This document shows, in pieces, positions 39,779 through 53,523 of a DNA stretch of 64,000 nt. A model generated the notes under the pieces. It was given only the letters and a program-made list of their open reading frames with translations, made no database searches and had not been told where the DNA came from. The stretch's first letter is position 1. Each line of letters starts with the position of its first letter. The DNA is from Plotosus lineatus (taxonomy: Eukaryota; Chordata; Actinopteri; Siluriformes; Plotosidae). The stretch covers positions 36,726,064-36,790,063 of the forward strand of contig CM045734.1 in NCBI GenBank assembly GCA_024760905.1, given 5' to 3'. Made by a program: the position numbers and the translations under genes.

Positions 39779-39957
39779 ACGACATTTGGCAGACACCCTT
39801 ATCCAGAGTGACTTACATTTGTATCTCATGTATGCAGCTGAACAACGAGAGTTAAGGGCCTTGCTCAAGGGCCAAGCAGCTTGATGGCACTGGGGACTGA
39901 GCCATCAATGTTTTGATCAGTAACACAGAGCTTTAACCACTGCAGCACCAGTGGCCC
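39779..39957 (-). mobile_element. tRNA-derived SINE, second family
   Basis: On the minus strand the head is CTGGTGCTGCAGTGGTTAAA, followed by a degenerate B-box region and CCTTGAGCAAGGCCCTTAAC. The tail is GTAAGTCACTCTGGATAAGG then TGTCTGCCAAATGTCGTAA, a classic fish SINE ending. Relatives in this window are at 53937-54140 and a tail relic near 19905. It has no sequence in common with the main SINE family apart from the tRNA-like design. Confidence 0.8.
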
Positions 39958-40019
39958 CGATAATAATTGTACCAAATTACACCCAGGCTACTCTGTAATT
40001 TATACATGAATAATATTCC

Positions 40020-40530
40020 ATGGGCAGTGGTGGTCTAGTGGTAGTGGTCTAGGGCGGAGGATTGTTGATCCTAAGGTTGGGGGTTCAAGTCCCATTCTCC
40101 ACAAGGTTGTCACTGCCCCCCCAAGTGAAGCTAACTGGGTTATCAAAGGCCAGCTATGTCTCTCACTATCTATGGTGTGAGGCATGTAAAAGAATCATTG
40201 CTGATTTTCGACAAGAGTAGGCTGCAAAGCCGTCAGCGTGTTTCTAATCGGGAGTTGGAGTCCCCTGAGGCAGTTCATTCACAGCAACGTTCTGGCAACT
40301 CCTGCAGCGGCACTGGAACCCAGTCGTATCGGCTTCTGTCCTTCCATTGGATCCTTCCGGTGGTGCCGAGAGGGGGGACTTGCTGCTTGGGTAACAGCCT
40401 GTCCTCCATACTTCCTACCCAGGTTCTGCGCACTGGAGAGTGATACCAGCCAAAGCGCAGCTCCATAGTCCTTCGATTCTGACGGAGGCCTACTACTACT
40501 ACTACCACCACCACCACTACTACTACTACT
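40020..40530 (+). mobile_element. SINE with a third tail type and (ACT)n end
   Basis: The head and core are those of the main family (TGGTCTAGTGG A box, GGTTCAAGTCC B box, up to AAGCCGTCAGCGTGTTTC at about 40242). It then switches to a tail of about 245 bp unlike the other two types (TAATCGGGAGTTGGAGTCCC, CACTGGAACCCAGTCG, GGAGAGTGATACCAGCC). It ends in a (TAC/ACC)n microsatellite. Direct repeats AATAATATTCCATGGGCA (40009-40026) and AATAATATTCTATGGGCA (40531-40548) flank it, showing that head, core and new tail inserted as one unit. Confidence 0.85.
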
Positions 40531-40548
40531 AATAATATTCTATGGGCA

Positions 40549-42538
40549 TCACACTCAGGCTATATTCTTGCTTTGTGGGGGTACACCCACATCCACACAC
40601 ATTGGACCAAGGACATGCGCCGAATACACACAGCTTCTTGACATCGGTTTATAGAGTATCACATTCCATAAACAGGAAATTATAAACACAAAAGACATGT
40701 GGTTAGATCCCACATCAAAAACCCCTGTCAACAAATCAGTTTCTGCTTACAATACAGTAGGCGACAGGTTAAAATAAGAGGCAGTCTTCCCTGACAGGAA
40801 ACTGATCAATTCTGCACACAGAGCAGTTAAAAACATAATTATTATCTGACCTTTGACTATGTAACAAAATTCACATTATCAGTGCAGGGACCTGACCTTA
40901 GACTTCTTTAAATGGGAGAGTATTGATTGTCTGTGCACTGCAGACAAACACCTCACACAGCTTGTCTGGGACAGCACACAGAGATGAGAGACAAGCTGAC
41001 GGAGAGCTGGAGACTTGGCAATTAAACACACACGCACACACACAAACCTGGGAGAAGTTCACTGCATGAGCCAACAATGGACTGAACATGTCTGAGTGAA
41101 TTAATCACAGCCTGAGCGTGTGAGTGAGAGTGAATGCGTTTTGTGTCAAAGCAGTTACGGCGCTCAGGTGATGTACGTGCCTTAGTAGACTTATTTATTA
41201 GGTGCATGACTAAATATTATATACTGTAGGTACTCATACTGCAGCTACGTTTAATAAAAAAGACCCGGGTTTGATCCAGAGACTTTAATTAGAGGCCATA
41301 CATCACAACATCTTTTTTCTTCTTCCCAAACTAAATCTTAAGTAAAACAAATTTGCTTCTATAATTCATACGTTAGCATTGTATAGTTCCGCGAATGTAC
41401 AGCCGCCAGCTTGTTGATAACAATTCTGCAGGTGTATCATATTGTCTAATTACATCTAATCTAAATCATAATCAACAACACATAAACCTGAGGTGAATTT
41501 TAGATTTCAATAATAAAAAATGGTTACACGGACTATGTGAATAATATGAAAATGTATCAATTAAACATGTGCTTTTTTTCCTCTGCAGATGTGTTTTCCA
41601 TAAATAGTACCATATCAAATATTATTAAATAGCTCATGCTCTGTCTTTTTCCTTTTGCAAATTAATTGTAAAATGAAACCTTCTAAAGATATTACAAGGT
41701 AGGGGCAGGGAAGGCGCACCAAAGAAAAGATACAGATGCAAATAAAAGAGAATATCAAAGAAAATCATGGGAATGAGGCAGGAGTGGCCATGGGCCATGA
41801 GGTCACTCCAAAGCTCAGGCTGTTCGGGTTGCCACCGGCACTGAGGAAGAACTAAGTGAAGCCAAGCAACCGCAGGCTTGGACGTGAGCCAGAGGCAGGA
41901 GTTCCTCAGGGGGCGATATTGAGGCCCTTCACTTTCTGCTGCTCGCACACCAATGTTTTCATCAACACCAAAACAGAGAAAGAAATAAAGAAAGAAAGAT
42001 ACCCGCAAAACACCTCCACCCACCCTCACATACTACAAGTGAGAGAAACAGAGATGCAGTTATGTTACTGCATACATTACACACATTTTATCTGAACCAC
42101 CCTGGAAGATATGGAGGTTAAATAGAGACACAGTGGGGCCGAGAGCCTCTGCTTTGGGGTGATGACTGAGAGACAAAGGAGGCCTGTCAGGCGGGCCAGA
42201 CAGCTGTGATCTGGGTGTCAAACAGCCTCCTCAGGCCACCATCTGCTGACACTGCCAGATGACACAGAAAATAGGATTACAGTAACAGGGCAGAAGAGAA
42301 GCTGATGACCTAAACACTGTAATATCATTTTCTAGGAAAGAGACAACACAGGCCAGGATAAAGAGCAAGCGGATCAGAGAGGTCAGAAAAGCCCTGATGA
42401 TGCTGTGCACTAATCTACTGCACAGCTGACAAGAACATTTAACTAGAGCTTAATAGAAAAAGATCTAATGAGAGGTTGCAAAAAGAGTGCGGAGAAGGGA
42501 ATTGTGTTTGCAACAATACCATAATAGATTACTAAATC
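40549..42538. other. unique intronic sequence
   Basis: No transposon or exon was recognised. A GC-richer patch at 41760-41960 is unidentified. Confidence 0.5.
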
Positions 42539-42552
42539 AGGTTCATACCATA

Positions 42553-42798
42553 GTTCATTTTCTGTAATCGCTTCATCCTAATTAGGGTCGCGGGGAGGCT
42601 GGCGCCCATCCCAGCCAACTCAGGGCAAGGGCAGAGTACACCCTGGACAGCTCGCCAGGCCATCGCAGGGCGGAAACACGCTGACGGCTTTGCAGCCTAC
42701 TCTTGTCGAAAGTCAGCAATGGTTCTTTTACATGCCTCACACCATAGACAGTGAGAGACATGGCCGGCCTTTGATAACCCAGTTAGCTGCACTGGGAG
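42553..42798 (-). mobile_element. 5'-truncated SINE with perfect 14-bp TSD
   Basis: It matches the tail and core of the type 1 SINE on the minus strand, from CTCCCAGTGCAGCTAACTGG to GATTACAGAAAATGAAC. It lacks the whole tRNA head with A and B boxes. Perfect direct repeats AGGTTCATACCATA flank it at 42539-42552 and 42799-42812. The TSD shows the truncation happened on insertion, as for LINE-type 5' truncation, and not by later decay. Confidence 0.93.
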
Positions 42799-42812
42799 AG
42801 GTTCATACCATA

Positions 42813-43937
42813 ATATTAAAATAATGATAAGGACTATATGTTCACATATATTTACCAAACAAAAAAACATTGATCATCTCATTTCAAAACAATATAATGT
42901 CTTTAAAATGATTAAGTTCATTCTGAAGTCTTCCCTTTTCAATCACCCGAGTAAACGTCAAATCCTTATACGCTCACTATAACTTTAATACCAGCATGGT
43001 TTCTGGGGGAGCCATAAAAATAGCAAAGTGACACAGTTCGCATTAACTTATGGCAGTTTTGGGGCCAGGCATGCCCAACGGAATTAAAGTTCCATCTATG
43101 TCAGAGAACCAACAATGAGGGAGCCCCCAGTGGGTCAGGATGAAGTAAGCGAGCATTGAATTCGAGCTCCAGAAACCATCAAGGAGGAGCTTCAGTCATT
43201 CACAGGAATACTCATTCCATGAAGAAAGTCCCGCCCTAATTGTACTGTCAATCCCAATCTGTCCCAATCCAGACAGCAGGAGCCTAACGGACATGTGACT
43301 GCAAGCATCACCTCTGGGTCAAAAGGTTAGTGTAGATCAACCACAAATCTCCTCAGGCATGGCATCAGATTAAAGTTAACGGGGCTGAAATTGCCCTACA
43401 ACCTTAACCCGATAAAACCTTTGAAATCTTTTGCTCTGACCTAGACTTGACTCCTTCATCTGCAGCATTAGCTAGAATAATTAATGGCTGATAGGTGCCT
43501 AGTGCAATTCATTCTGATGCTTCGTTGGCTGTTGGAATGGTGGCTGGCGCCAGGCTCAACTAACCCAACTGTGGGGTAAAAGAACTGATGGAGCATGAGC
43601 TCTGAAGTCTTTGTCTCTAAGGTCCGTAATGACCATGGGTGGTGTAGGTGATGAAGACGCACACATCAACTGGAGTTTGTGTCCAGCCTAAGCTTACATT
43701 GACCTACTTAGGGTGGTTTAAAAAGCACCGAAGAACGCATAGGGGGCACTCTTGAGTCTGATAAATGCCAATACATTTCCTTCATTCAGAAAAGAATCAA
43801 ATACTATACATGGTCCCATTTTTTGGCCTTCACCAAATTATCTATTTCCCAAACCCTGAATATTCCAGGAGACCTCAATGACAAACTTGCATGTTAAATA
43901 GAATTAATTGTGACTTTTGGCAACACTGGAGGCCATG
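42813..43937. other. unique intronic sequence
   Basis: No repeat family or exon was recognised in this stretch. Confidence 0.5.
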
Positions 43938-43940
43938 TGC

Positions 43941-44001
<61 letters not shown>

Positions 44002-44008
44002 TGTGTGT
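43938..44008. repeat. (GT)n microsatellite
   Basis: About 35 GT units with one CT interruption near the end. Confidence 0.95.
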
Positions 44009-46472
44009 GGACAGATGCCAACTGCCCTGCTGATAAGATAAGTCCTAAAATCACTCAGGCACAAGCAGCGAAAGCTGTGTTTTCCACTCGCTCCCTGTGT
44101 GCTGCTCCAAGGGAGAGGTGATAAGGTGGACCATTTTGGGGTCACTGCGATTAGGTGACTACATAGGCAACATTCCTGCTTGCTTGGATGAGACGCAAAT
44201 GCTTCAGCATGTCTCATACTGACAGGTGTGTCTGAGCAAAGCTTCATCTGCCATATGATACCTTCGACTTGAGTACAGAAAAAGATAACCAAGTGTTTGG
44301 ACATGCCTGCTTCCAAAAGGCTTGAATCAGGTGCCACCTCTGGGTACCCACTGTGCACAAAAAAATGTGTGTGTGGACAAAGACGATTACCATCACCTGT
44401 GAGAATAACGCAGGCCTCGCCACAAACAAGGGGTGATGGCAGAGAGAAGGCACCTGGGCATGGCAGAAGGATCAATGTAGTCTACATTTATAAAGTGAAA
44501 GAAGAGGCTCGAGGATCAGGAGTAATAGCATCATGGATCTGGGGATCTTGTTACCCTGAAGCAAGTGGAATGCCGTGAACGAAAAGCAGTTTATAATTAC
44601 GACTTTCCATGCCACAAACAAACCTCACTTATTATCCTTCTCCTCTGCATTTTATCTCCAGGAAATCAGTGGCTAATTGTGATATTTCCCTAATACGCAG
44701 CACACACGGGTTGTCACAAGCTGTTTGCTCCTTGTGCCGTCGACTTGTAATAAAGTTTTTATCTGTCAGCCCAGAGTGTGTGGGAAATGAGCCAAGGTCA
44801 CTGGCATGCTCCCCAACACGATGGCAAAATATATATATATATATTCGCTCAACTTTGCTTCCATAATTATATAAATAATATCCCATTTTTCAGGCAAAAG
44901 GGAAACAAATAAATATTTTAATTTCGGGGCTGATTATAAACTCAAGGACCTTCAAGGATGTTTGCTTTCTAATCATCTTCCACAATTATGTACATTGCCT
45001 AATATATTCTCAAAGCATTCCTGTTTATTTATTTATTTATTTTTGCCTTGGTCTGTTTTCTCCAACAATCATTTTAAATGTGCATTTCATTAAATCATAA
45101 TTGTGAGAAAAAGAAACACAGATGAAGGGGTAGGCTGTTAAAATTGAACGCACATACACGCAGACTACACACCCACACAACACACGCAGGCAGTTTAAAT
45201 TTAACTACGAAACACCACCAGTGAGAAATAAAAAATAAGATCACAACATAACACAGGATGACAAGCCAGACCCTAATTAATTGATTAGTGTTTTCTAATA
45301 GAGTAATCTATTATGAGTATTATAGCTGCTTTGATGGTAATTATTGTGACTCCCACAGTGCCAACCTGCAGCAGACTAAGCAACTTCTCGCCCTTATCAA
45401 GAGCTGTCAAAGAAAAGTGGCCCATTAGTCTGTGAGTGTAATAAACTGGCTGCATGAAAAACATTACCAGTGTTTCTCTTTTGTGTGCCTCTGTGTGTGC
45501 ATGATAAAGAGGTGTCTTGCAGGTCGAGAGAAAAATGGAAATATAATAACAGCAAGTATCCTTGTCCTAGGACGAGGCATTGTCAGAGCCAAGCGGGCGC
45601 ATGTTGACTGTTGTGCTTCTCGGCATGGCAAGACGCTCCTAAGTGAGCTGTTTATTAGGGCTGATGGGTGGCTGGGGACAGGCCGGTGCTGATGCTATTC
45701 TCCTCCCACACTGTGGCTTGCATTACTTAGTGTGCTAACAGAGTGTCTGCAAAGCTTGCTAATGCTAACAGCACCTGACTGGGATGTTTTGGAGCTGTGT
45801 GTTCAGAGGTGGGAGGTGGACATGGGATTATGTGTGAGCAGCTTTTGAATAAGCAGCAGATAACAGACAGCTGACTAGATGAAAGATGACTTGATATGGC
45901 TCTGGATGCGGTTTGTTAGACAAGCAGTGCAAAATGACATGCCAAGTGTGGGCTGTGATGAGAATAAAAGTACAATGATTATGTTTTAGGCCAACATCAC
46001 ACTTGATTTGCGCTACGTGTAAAATGAACGCGAGATGACAGCAGTACTGGCTATTTAGGGATCCTACATAAAGCCACCTATAAAGGAGTCTGGAATAAAA
46101 ATAAGTGCATTATTAACAGATGCCCCACATAGACTACAGATTCATAAACTGGAGGAACATGGCGTCCACAGCCAGTTTCCTGTTCTCCAGTTTCCACCCA
46201 AAGAAGACTTACCAGTAGGTGGACAAGTATTCTACTTTGCCTCAAGGTGTGAAAGACTGTGGACACAGTTCAGGGTTTTATTCATGACTCATACCCAGTG
46301 TGCACAGAATAGGTTCGGAAACCACTGGGACCTGAGCGGAATAAAACATGTACTGTTTAATAATAAATTAAGAATGAGTAAAAAAAATACAAAACATCTG
46401 CATATAGAAATGCTTAATTTGCTTTAAATGATTAGAGTGCAATGCCAATGGTCATGCTATATTTTCTATAGA
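44009..46472. other. unique intronic block, possible conserved noncoding elements
   Basis: No transposon was recognised. The stretches 44600-44800 and 45270-45460 are repeat-free, AT-rich and dense in homeodomain-type cores (TTAATTAATTGATTAGTG, GGTAATTATTG, GGCTAATTGTG). They are candidate regulatory DNA by context only. A short (TA) run sits at 44828-44845. Confidence 0.3.
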
Positions 46473-48129
46473 CAGTATGCCCTTGACTATTCGCGGTTTT
46501 GCACCCACTGTATTCGCTCACTGCCGAGCAACCTGCACGTGATTCAAATTCAGCCAATGGCTGTCCTCCTTTCTCCTGATTGGTTGAGCTGATGTCCCAC
46601 CCACTTTTCCTCATTCGCACACAAATTGTCAATGAGCCTCCTTTTTTGTGTGTTTTAATTACCAGTTAAGCTCTATGATGCCACTCAAACGCTGTGCGTC
46701 TTCTCTGGCTAAGCGATAGAAAATGCTGGATGTCTCTTCTGAAGAAATAAGACTTCCACCTGAGAAACGACGGTTTTCTCTGAACTGTTGTATTAAAATC
46801 TTTTTCAATTATTATTCCAGTACAGTACCTAAGTTCATGTTTATGCGTAAGATTTTATGTTCTGTAGCATGTTTAACAAACGATACCAAAAGGATAAACT
46901 TTATTACAGTACTCTTCATGTCCTTTTACATTGAACTTGGAGTGACGTCTCCAAGATGGCGCTGCCCAGAGGGCGACGTCGCGGAGTTCTCAGAGTCAAA
47001 CTGTTTCTTTGTTCGTTTTAATTTGTTTTATTTGTTGTTTTGTTTGTTCATGTTTTGCACTATGCTCGTCTACGACTGGTCGACTCTACTACAGCTATAA
47101 GATCGGAGTATCTTCGGGCGTGTATCACTAAGCACGCTCAACTGGGCTCGTTAGCCGGGGTGTGGCTAGCAGAGCTAATATGCTATGGTAGGCAGCTCAA
47201 TGTGCGCCGCACCCCAGCTAACAAGAAGCCCAGGCGGGAAGGGGGCCGAACGACGACTCTGTTGCTTGGGATTGCAGGGGATGAAGGTCGTGTCGCCGGC
47301 TGGTGCAATCGCCTCATCGGGTGTACTCTCCTCGAGCCATGTTTCACAGTAACACAGTCCTGTAGATCCCTCTGAGCATGAAGCTTGTCCATCTTGTTTC
47401 GCAGAGACTGAACATTTTCAAGCAGTATGGCCGGAAGTGCTAACCAAGCCTCTGAGAACGCCACCTGGGCTTAGCATTGAGCTCCCATAGCATATTAGCT
47501 CACGATAGAAGTTGTTGCGTGCTTAGTTGCCCGAAGCTGAAGCTGCTCATAGCTGTAGTCGGGTCGACCAATCATAGACGAGCATAGTGCAAAACATGAA
47601 CAAACAAATTAAAACAAACAAAGAAACAGTTTGACTCTTAGAACTCCACGACGTTGCCCTCTAGGCAACGCCATCTTGGAGACGTCACTCCAAGTTCAAT
47701 GTAAAAGAACATGAAGCGTAATAAAGTTTATCCTTTTGGTATCATTTGTTAAAGATGCTACAGAACATAAAATCTCACGCACAAACATTCTCAGAATTAA
47801 CTTCGGTACTGTACTGGCATAATAATTGAAAAAGACTTTAATATGAGTGCTTTACAGCAGTATATGCTGTATAATGTTTATATTTTATCATCAATAAAAA
47901 TAAGAGTAAAAATTGAAAAGTTTTTCTTAATCATTACTATATTTTACGACATTAATACTGTATTAATGAGAAAGACTGTCACATGTAATAGATACACAGT
48001 ATTTTACTTCCGGCTGCTCATTCGCGCATGTGACATGATACATGGGGTTTTATTTCCGGGTACAGAACTCGCGGATTATCTCGATTCGTGGGAGGGCTCG
48101 GAACCGAACCGAATGTCGAGGGCCTACTG
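46473..48129 (+). mobile_element. TA-flanked Tigger-like MITE, family C, copy 2, with large insert
   Basis: The left end CAGTATGCCCTTGACTATTC and the right end GTCGAGGGCCTACTG are inverted relative to each other and match copy 1 at 16989-17540 (CAGTAGGCCCTTGACCATT). Shared body words include CACGTGATTCAAATTCAGCC-like and ACTGTATTAATGAGAAAGAC-like stretches near both ends. The interior (46791-47843) is replaced or interrupted by an inverted LINE structure. Its right TA (48130-48131) is also the left TA of the next MITE. Confidence 0.82.
46791..47843 (-). mobile_element. LINE 5' end with inverted copy of itself (foldback)
   Basis: The left arm (46791-47233) and right arm (47464-47843) are inverted copies of each other with small indels. 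Both contain GAGTGACGTCTCCAAGATGGCG, a YY1-like motif typical of LINE 5' UTRs. On the minus strand the sequence continues through the spacer into LINE endonuclease coding: PAILLENVQSLRNKMDKL, then after a frameshift ETWLEESTPDEAIAPAG. These are the early NVRSLxNKMDEL and ETWL motifs of L2/CR1-like fish LINEs. No reverse transcriptase or 3' end is present. Confidence 0.78.
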
Positions 48130-48131
48130 TA

Positions 48132-48635
48132 CAGAGATCCCTCACTTTTCGCGATTAATTGGGACCGAGATCCCCTGCGACCGTCAAATTCCTCGAAGTA
48201 GTATCGACCCCCCTGACTGACGTATACGTACTGACGTATAATGTATATGTGTATATATTATCAATAAATCAATTAAATAATTTCAATGAAATAAATTAAA
48301 TAATGCATAAGATATAAATAAAATATAAATACACACACATACACATACATTTTCATGTGAGGTGCACATCTGAGGGTATGACTCAGAAACGCACCTCACA
48401 TAAAAATGTAAGTAGTTTTGATGGGAGATTTTGGGTTGTTTTTTGTTTTTGTTTGTTTGTTTGTTGTTGTTTTTTTTTTTGCATAATTTGCTTTGTTTTG
48501 CATCATTTTCCTAAACTTTTCCCCCTATTCTTCCTTAATTTCCTTATTTTTTAATTCGATGAATACTATTTTAAAAAAAAACCGAGTCGCACTGTAGCCG
48601 CATGAATTGAAGCGAGAAGTAACGAGGGATCCCTG
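48132..48635 (+). mobile_element. Tigger-like MITE, family B
   Basis: The left end is CAGAGATCCCTCACTTTTCG and the right end GTAACGAGGGATCCCTG, followed by TA (48636-48637). Family body motifs are all present (ATAATGCATAAGATATAAAT, GTAAGTAGTTTTGATGGGAG). It directly abuts the family C element. Confidence 0.87.
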
Positions 48636-49885
<1,250 letters not shown>

Positions 49886-51912
49886 GGGAGACACGAACTA
49901 TGCTTCACTTGACCTTTTATGTTGCTTAGCAACTAGTTTCCATTTAAAAATTGTAATACATAAGTGAAAAAAAATTGGCAGAGTGATAAGATGAGATCAT
50001 AAGAAATAACAAAATACAACATAAAGGCACAGCTGAGGCTACGGCTACATTAGTTTAGGTAAAATGAGCTGGATCTGGGGACTCATTATGCACAGCAACA
50101 CGGAATGGATACACACTGTCGTTATCTATGCATGGAGGCACAGACTGTGCATATTGATTTTTTTTTTTGCCATAAAAAGAGAACAAATACGCCATTCATG
50201 CTGTATAGTTGATCCCTCTTACTTGTTCCCTCTTTTGAATGGAAATAACAGTGCTGATGCCGTCTTTAATGAACCAATGCAGATAGCCAAGGGGGATCAC
50301 AGACATTGATGTATCGAGGGGGAAGGAGGCAGTGGTCAATGTGAGTAGCCTGTGATCTAGTCTTTACCAAGGCCAAAAAACGACAAGGGACATGAACCAC
50401 ACCGGAGGAGTAGAAGCGCTACAGAGCCGTATGTAATCAAATGTGATTGAATGATCAAAGTGACCATCCTTGAAACGACAGACCTGTATCTTAGATACCG
50501 AGAAGTCTAAACACTGTCTCCAGAGGAGAAACGGGAGGAAAACATCAAAGATGACTTGCACGCTGACCTGGATCAGCAACAAACAGTAATAGATGTTGGG
50601 GTAAGTAGCATCTGTATTAACCACCAATGTTTTTCAATAACATGCCACAGAGAAGGTCACATCCTTTACTGACTGTTCTCAACTTCACAGCAAATGGCAG
50701 AAAAGATTGTTTTGTGTCCTGCTGTGAAGAAAACAAAACCGAGACTTCAAAAAGGGAAAACATCTTCTCTACAACAAGCAGACAAAATAATAATAAAAAA
50801 AGCTTTATAACTCCAAAAAAGCAAAACACCACTAACAAAAAACAATTACCAAAATATGACCATTCATCAATAAATGCTGAGCTTCTGGATTATTCCCCCC
50901 ACAAATCTTAAACATGACTTAAGAGAGACTAACAAGAAATTATATCAAAAGTAAGCCAAAAATTAGCGTTAATTAGGAAAAAAAAGAAAAAAGAAGAGAA
51001 ATCAAGAGAGTAGGAGAAAGCATGAGAGAGATCAAGAGAAAAAAGGAGACGGCGGCAAGGGGTGTAAAATGTATTGGGGAGGCAGGGGGAGATAAAACTC
51101 ATTTTTTAAAAATAAAGCTCAACGTGCTGAGATTTTCTAATCGAGGTTTTCATTACACACAACCGAGTGCCAAGTGGGGCAGGGGCTGCCACTCATACTG
51201 TGCAGGAGCGGGGTTCAAATACGTTTAGGCCCCATGTCATATTTTTTCTGCTAGAACAATAGAACATGAAGGATGTGTCTTTTGATCCTGAGGAGAGGAG
51301 AAAGTCAAAATGAAATTACAAGGGTGCACAAAAACTCCATCAAACTTTCACTCAAAGCAGCACACGGGACTTGAATAAAGGGCGTGAAATTGGGGTATAA
51401 AAATAACACAAGGAAGTTCCACTGTGATACAATGTCAATATGTATATTTATGACAACTAGGGCTTCCCCCATGAGTGTACTCATAAAAGAGAGAGAAGAA
51501 AGGTAACATCACAGCGGGGAGGCTGAGGAACTTTCAGCTTCTCCTTAGCAAGCCAATGTTGAACTAAAATGAACAAGAGGCATATGGAACACAATACCGG
51601 CAAGACCCGACTACACGTGATGTTTATGGCGTCTAACCTATTATATTCCATGTGCTGTATTTTACAACATTCATTATTGTTAATTCATAGATAAATGTAG
51701 CTTCAAAACCCACAAAATAAATCATGTGATGTGTGCATTCTAGGTTCAGGCCTTTAATGCATTTAACATACTGTGAAGAAATGAATTAAACACTGCGTGA
51801 TCTGTTCCTGATCATTTCTAAACTTTTAAAATTAAAAATCGACACTAAACCAGGTATTGACAAAAACAACCCGGCAGGGAAATATCTAATCTCATAAGGC
51901 TTGCACTCATCA
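49886..51912. other. unique intronic sequence
   Basis: No transposon or exon was recognised. Purine-rich low-complexity DNA lies at 50935-51060. Confidence 0.5.
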
Positions 51913-52491
51913 CAGCTTCTCAAATAGTCGGGCGTGTCCCTATGATGCCTGGGGGGGGGGGCGTATGGCCCTGGGGAACATGCTTTTCTGGAACAGTGTA
52001 CCAGAATTAAGTGTAATTGCACCTCCGCTCCAGTAGTCGGCAGTGGCGTTCTCATTGTCTCTGTAACGGTTTTTCGCACGAGCAAACGAAATGAAGTGCA
52101 GTAAACAACCCCTCAAGAGACAACACGGAAAAATTCTAACAGGAACAAAGAGAAAGGTGGAGAGATACGGAGATATTAAGACATAAATAAGTGAAACGAG
52201 TTTAAACAAGGATGAATTTTTTTTCCATTTTGGGCACTTTGATGCACTTTAAATCTTTTCTATTACAGATTGAGAAATGTTAATGAAGTTTTTCTTTATT
52301 GTAAGTTAAACTATATTTCTTTCTCTTTTTTGTTTTTAATGTTAATAAAGATACAATTTTATGTGGAGGTGTACTAATAATAATTTCATATACAAATAAT
52401 AATATTTATAGTTGCTTGCGGATTGGTGGGGGGCATGAAATGCTTTTTTCTTCCTAGCGGGGGCGCCACAGAAAATAATTGAGAAGCACTG
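51913..52491 (+). mobile_element. possible hAT-like non-autonomous element
   Basis: The left end CAGCTTCTCAAATAGTCGGG and the right end AATTGAGAAGCACTG are inverted relative to each other (CAG-(TG)-CTTCTCAA). G/C-rich subterminal stretches such as GGGGGGGGGGCGTATGGCCC and GCGGGGGCGCCACAG are common in fish hAT elements. No matching 8-bp target duplication is visible (ACTCATCA versus AGCTAACT), so the assignment is tentative. Confidence 0.45.
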
Positions 52492-52919
52492 AGCTAACTA
52501 CAATTCTTGCTAAATCACAATGTACTTAATATTCGACCATTAACAAAAAGTAGGGATGCAGAAGCTGCTGAGGACCTCAGTGATGAAGCAACACCAAGTG
52601 ATGCTGTATAGTGATGCTGTATTGACCAGTCCTAATTAACTCTATTTTCTATTGGTACAAGATCCAGCTGTTCTCCCGTCACCATTTACACATTTCAGAC
52701 AGATTTAATTTCTACCAGTGCTAGCATCCAGGCTTCTACTCAGTGTTACATCTTAGGTTTACTGCATGATGAAATAGTCTGACTAACTGGAACTCACGAC
52801 ACTGCTCCACTGCCTTCTCTTTACCATGCTGGTTAAATCTGTTCCATCAGAAAAGCCAGCTTGCCTGTGTGTGTCTATAAGACACCACATACTAATATGA
52901 TTGTATAATTTTCCAGGCA
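52492..52919. other. unique intronic sequence
   Basis: A small tandem AGTGATGCTGTAT duplication lies at 52599-52622. Otherwise nothing was recognised. Confidence 0.5.
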
Positions 52920-53230
52920 GCATGTTGGAGCAACAGGCAGTTTTGTGGCCTCTGAGTTACAGAGTTGTTGGTATGATCCTGAGCTGGAGCCACTATCTGT
53001 GTGGAGTTCTGCATACTCTTTGTGTCCATATGGGTTTCCTCTGGGTTTTCCGGTTTATTCCCACGGCCTAAAAGCATGCCAGTAAGAGGATAGGTCAGCA
53101 TGAATGTGCACGCATTGTATTCTGTATTGGACTGGAATCCCCACTCGGAGTGTAGTCCTTGTGCAACATGTTACCAGAATCAGCTCCGTGCACCGTGTTA
53201 CCAGAATCCATGGCCACCATTACCGTTAAA
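52920..53230 (+). mobile_element. degenerate SINE relic, third family
   Basis: The order TGTGTGGAGTTCTGCATACT, GTGTCCATATGGGTTTCCTC, TGGGTTTTCCGGTTTATTCC, AAAAGCATGCCAGTAAGAGG and ATTGGACTGGAATCCCCAC matches the body of common fish L2-tailed SINEs (tctgtgtggagtttgcatgttc...gggtttcctccgggt...aaaacatgc). It is old and lacks a clear head. Confidence 0.65.
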
Positions 53231-53523
53231 AATTGGTTATTGAAGATCCTTGATTTCTTTTCCATGTGTTGAGATTTAACGCAATCAAACCCAAGTTTCA
53301 AAACAACAATACTTGCATGATGATATACAATCAGCCTGATTATTTAGTGTCATAAATATGTACTAAAATTAAGGGTAATTTGTCATGACTAAACTAAACA
53401 TAATTCGATGCAGTGTAGGATTAAGGTTAAAATAACTGATCACGCAATGTACTGAAATAAAAGGGAAACAAACCTCATGTGAATTTACAATCAGTTTGAT
53501 TGGTTGACTTAATTTATTTATGG

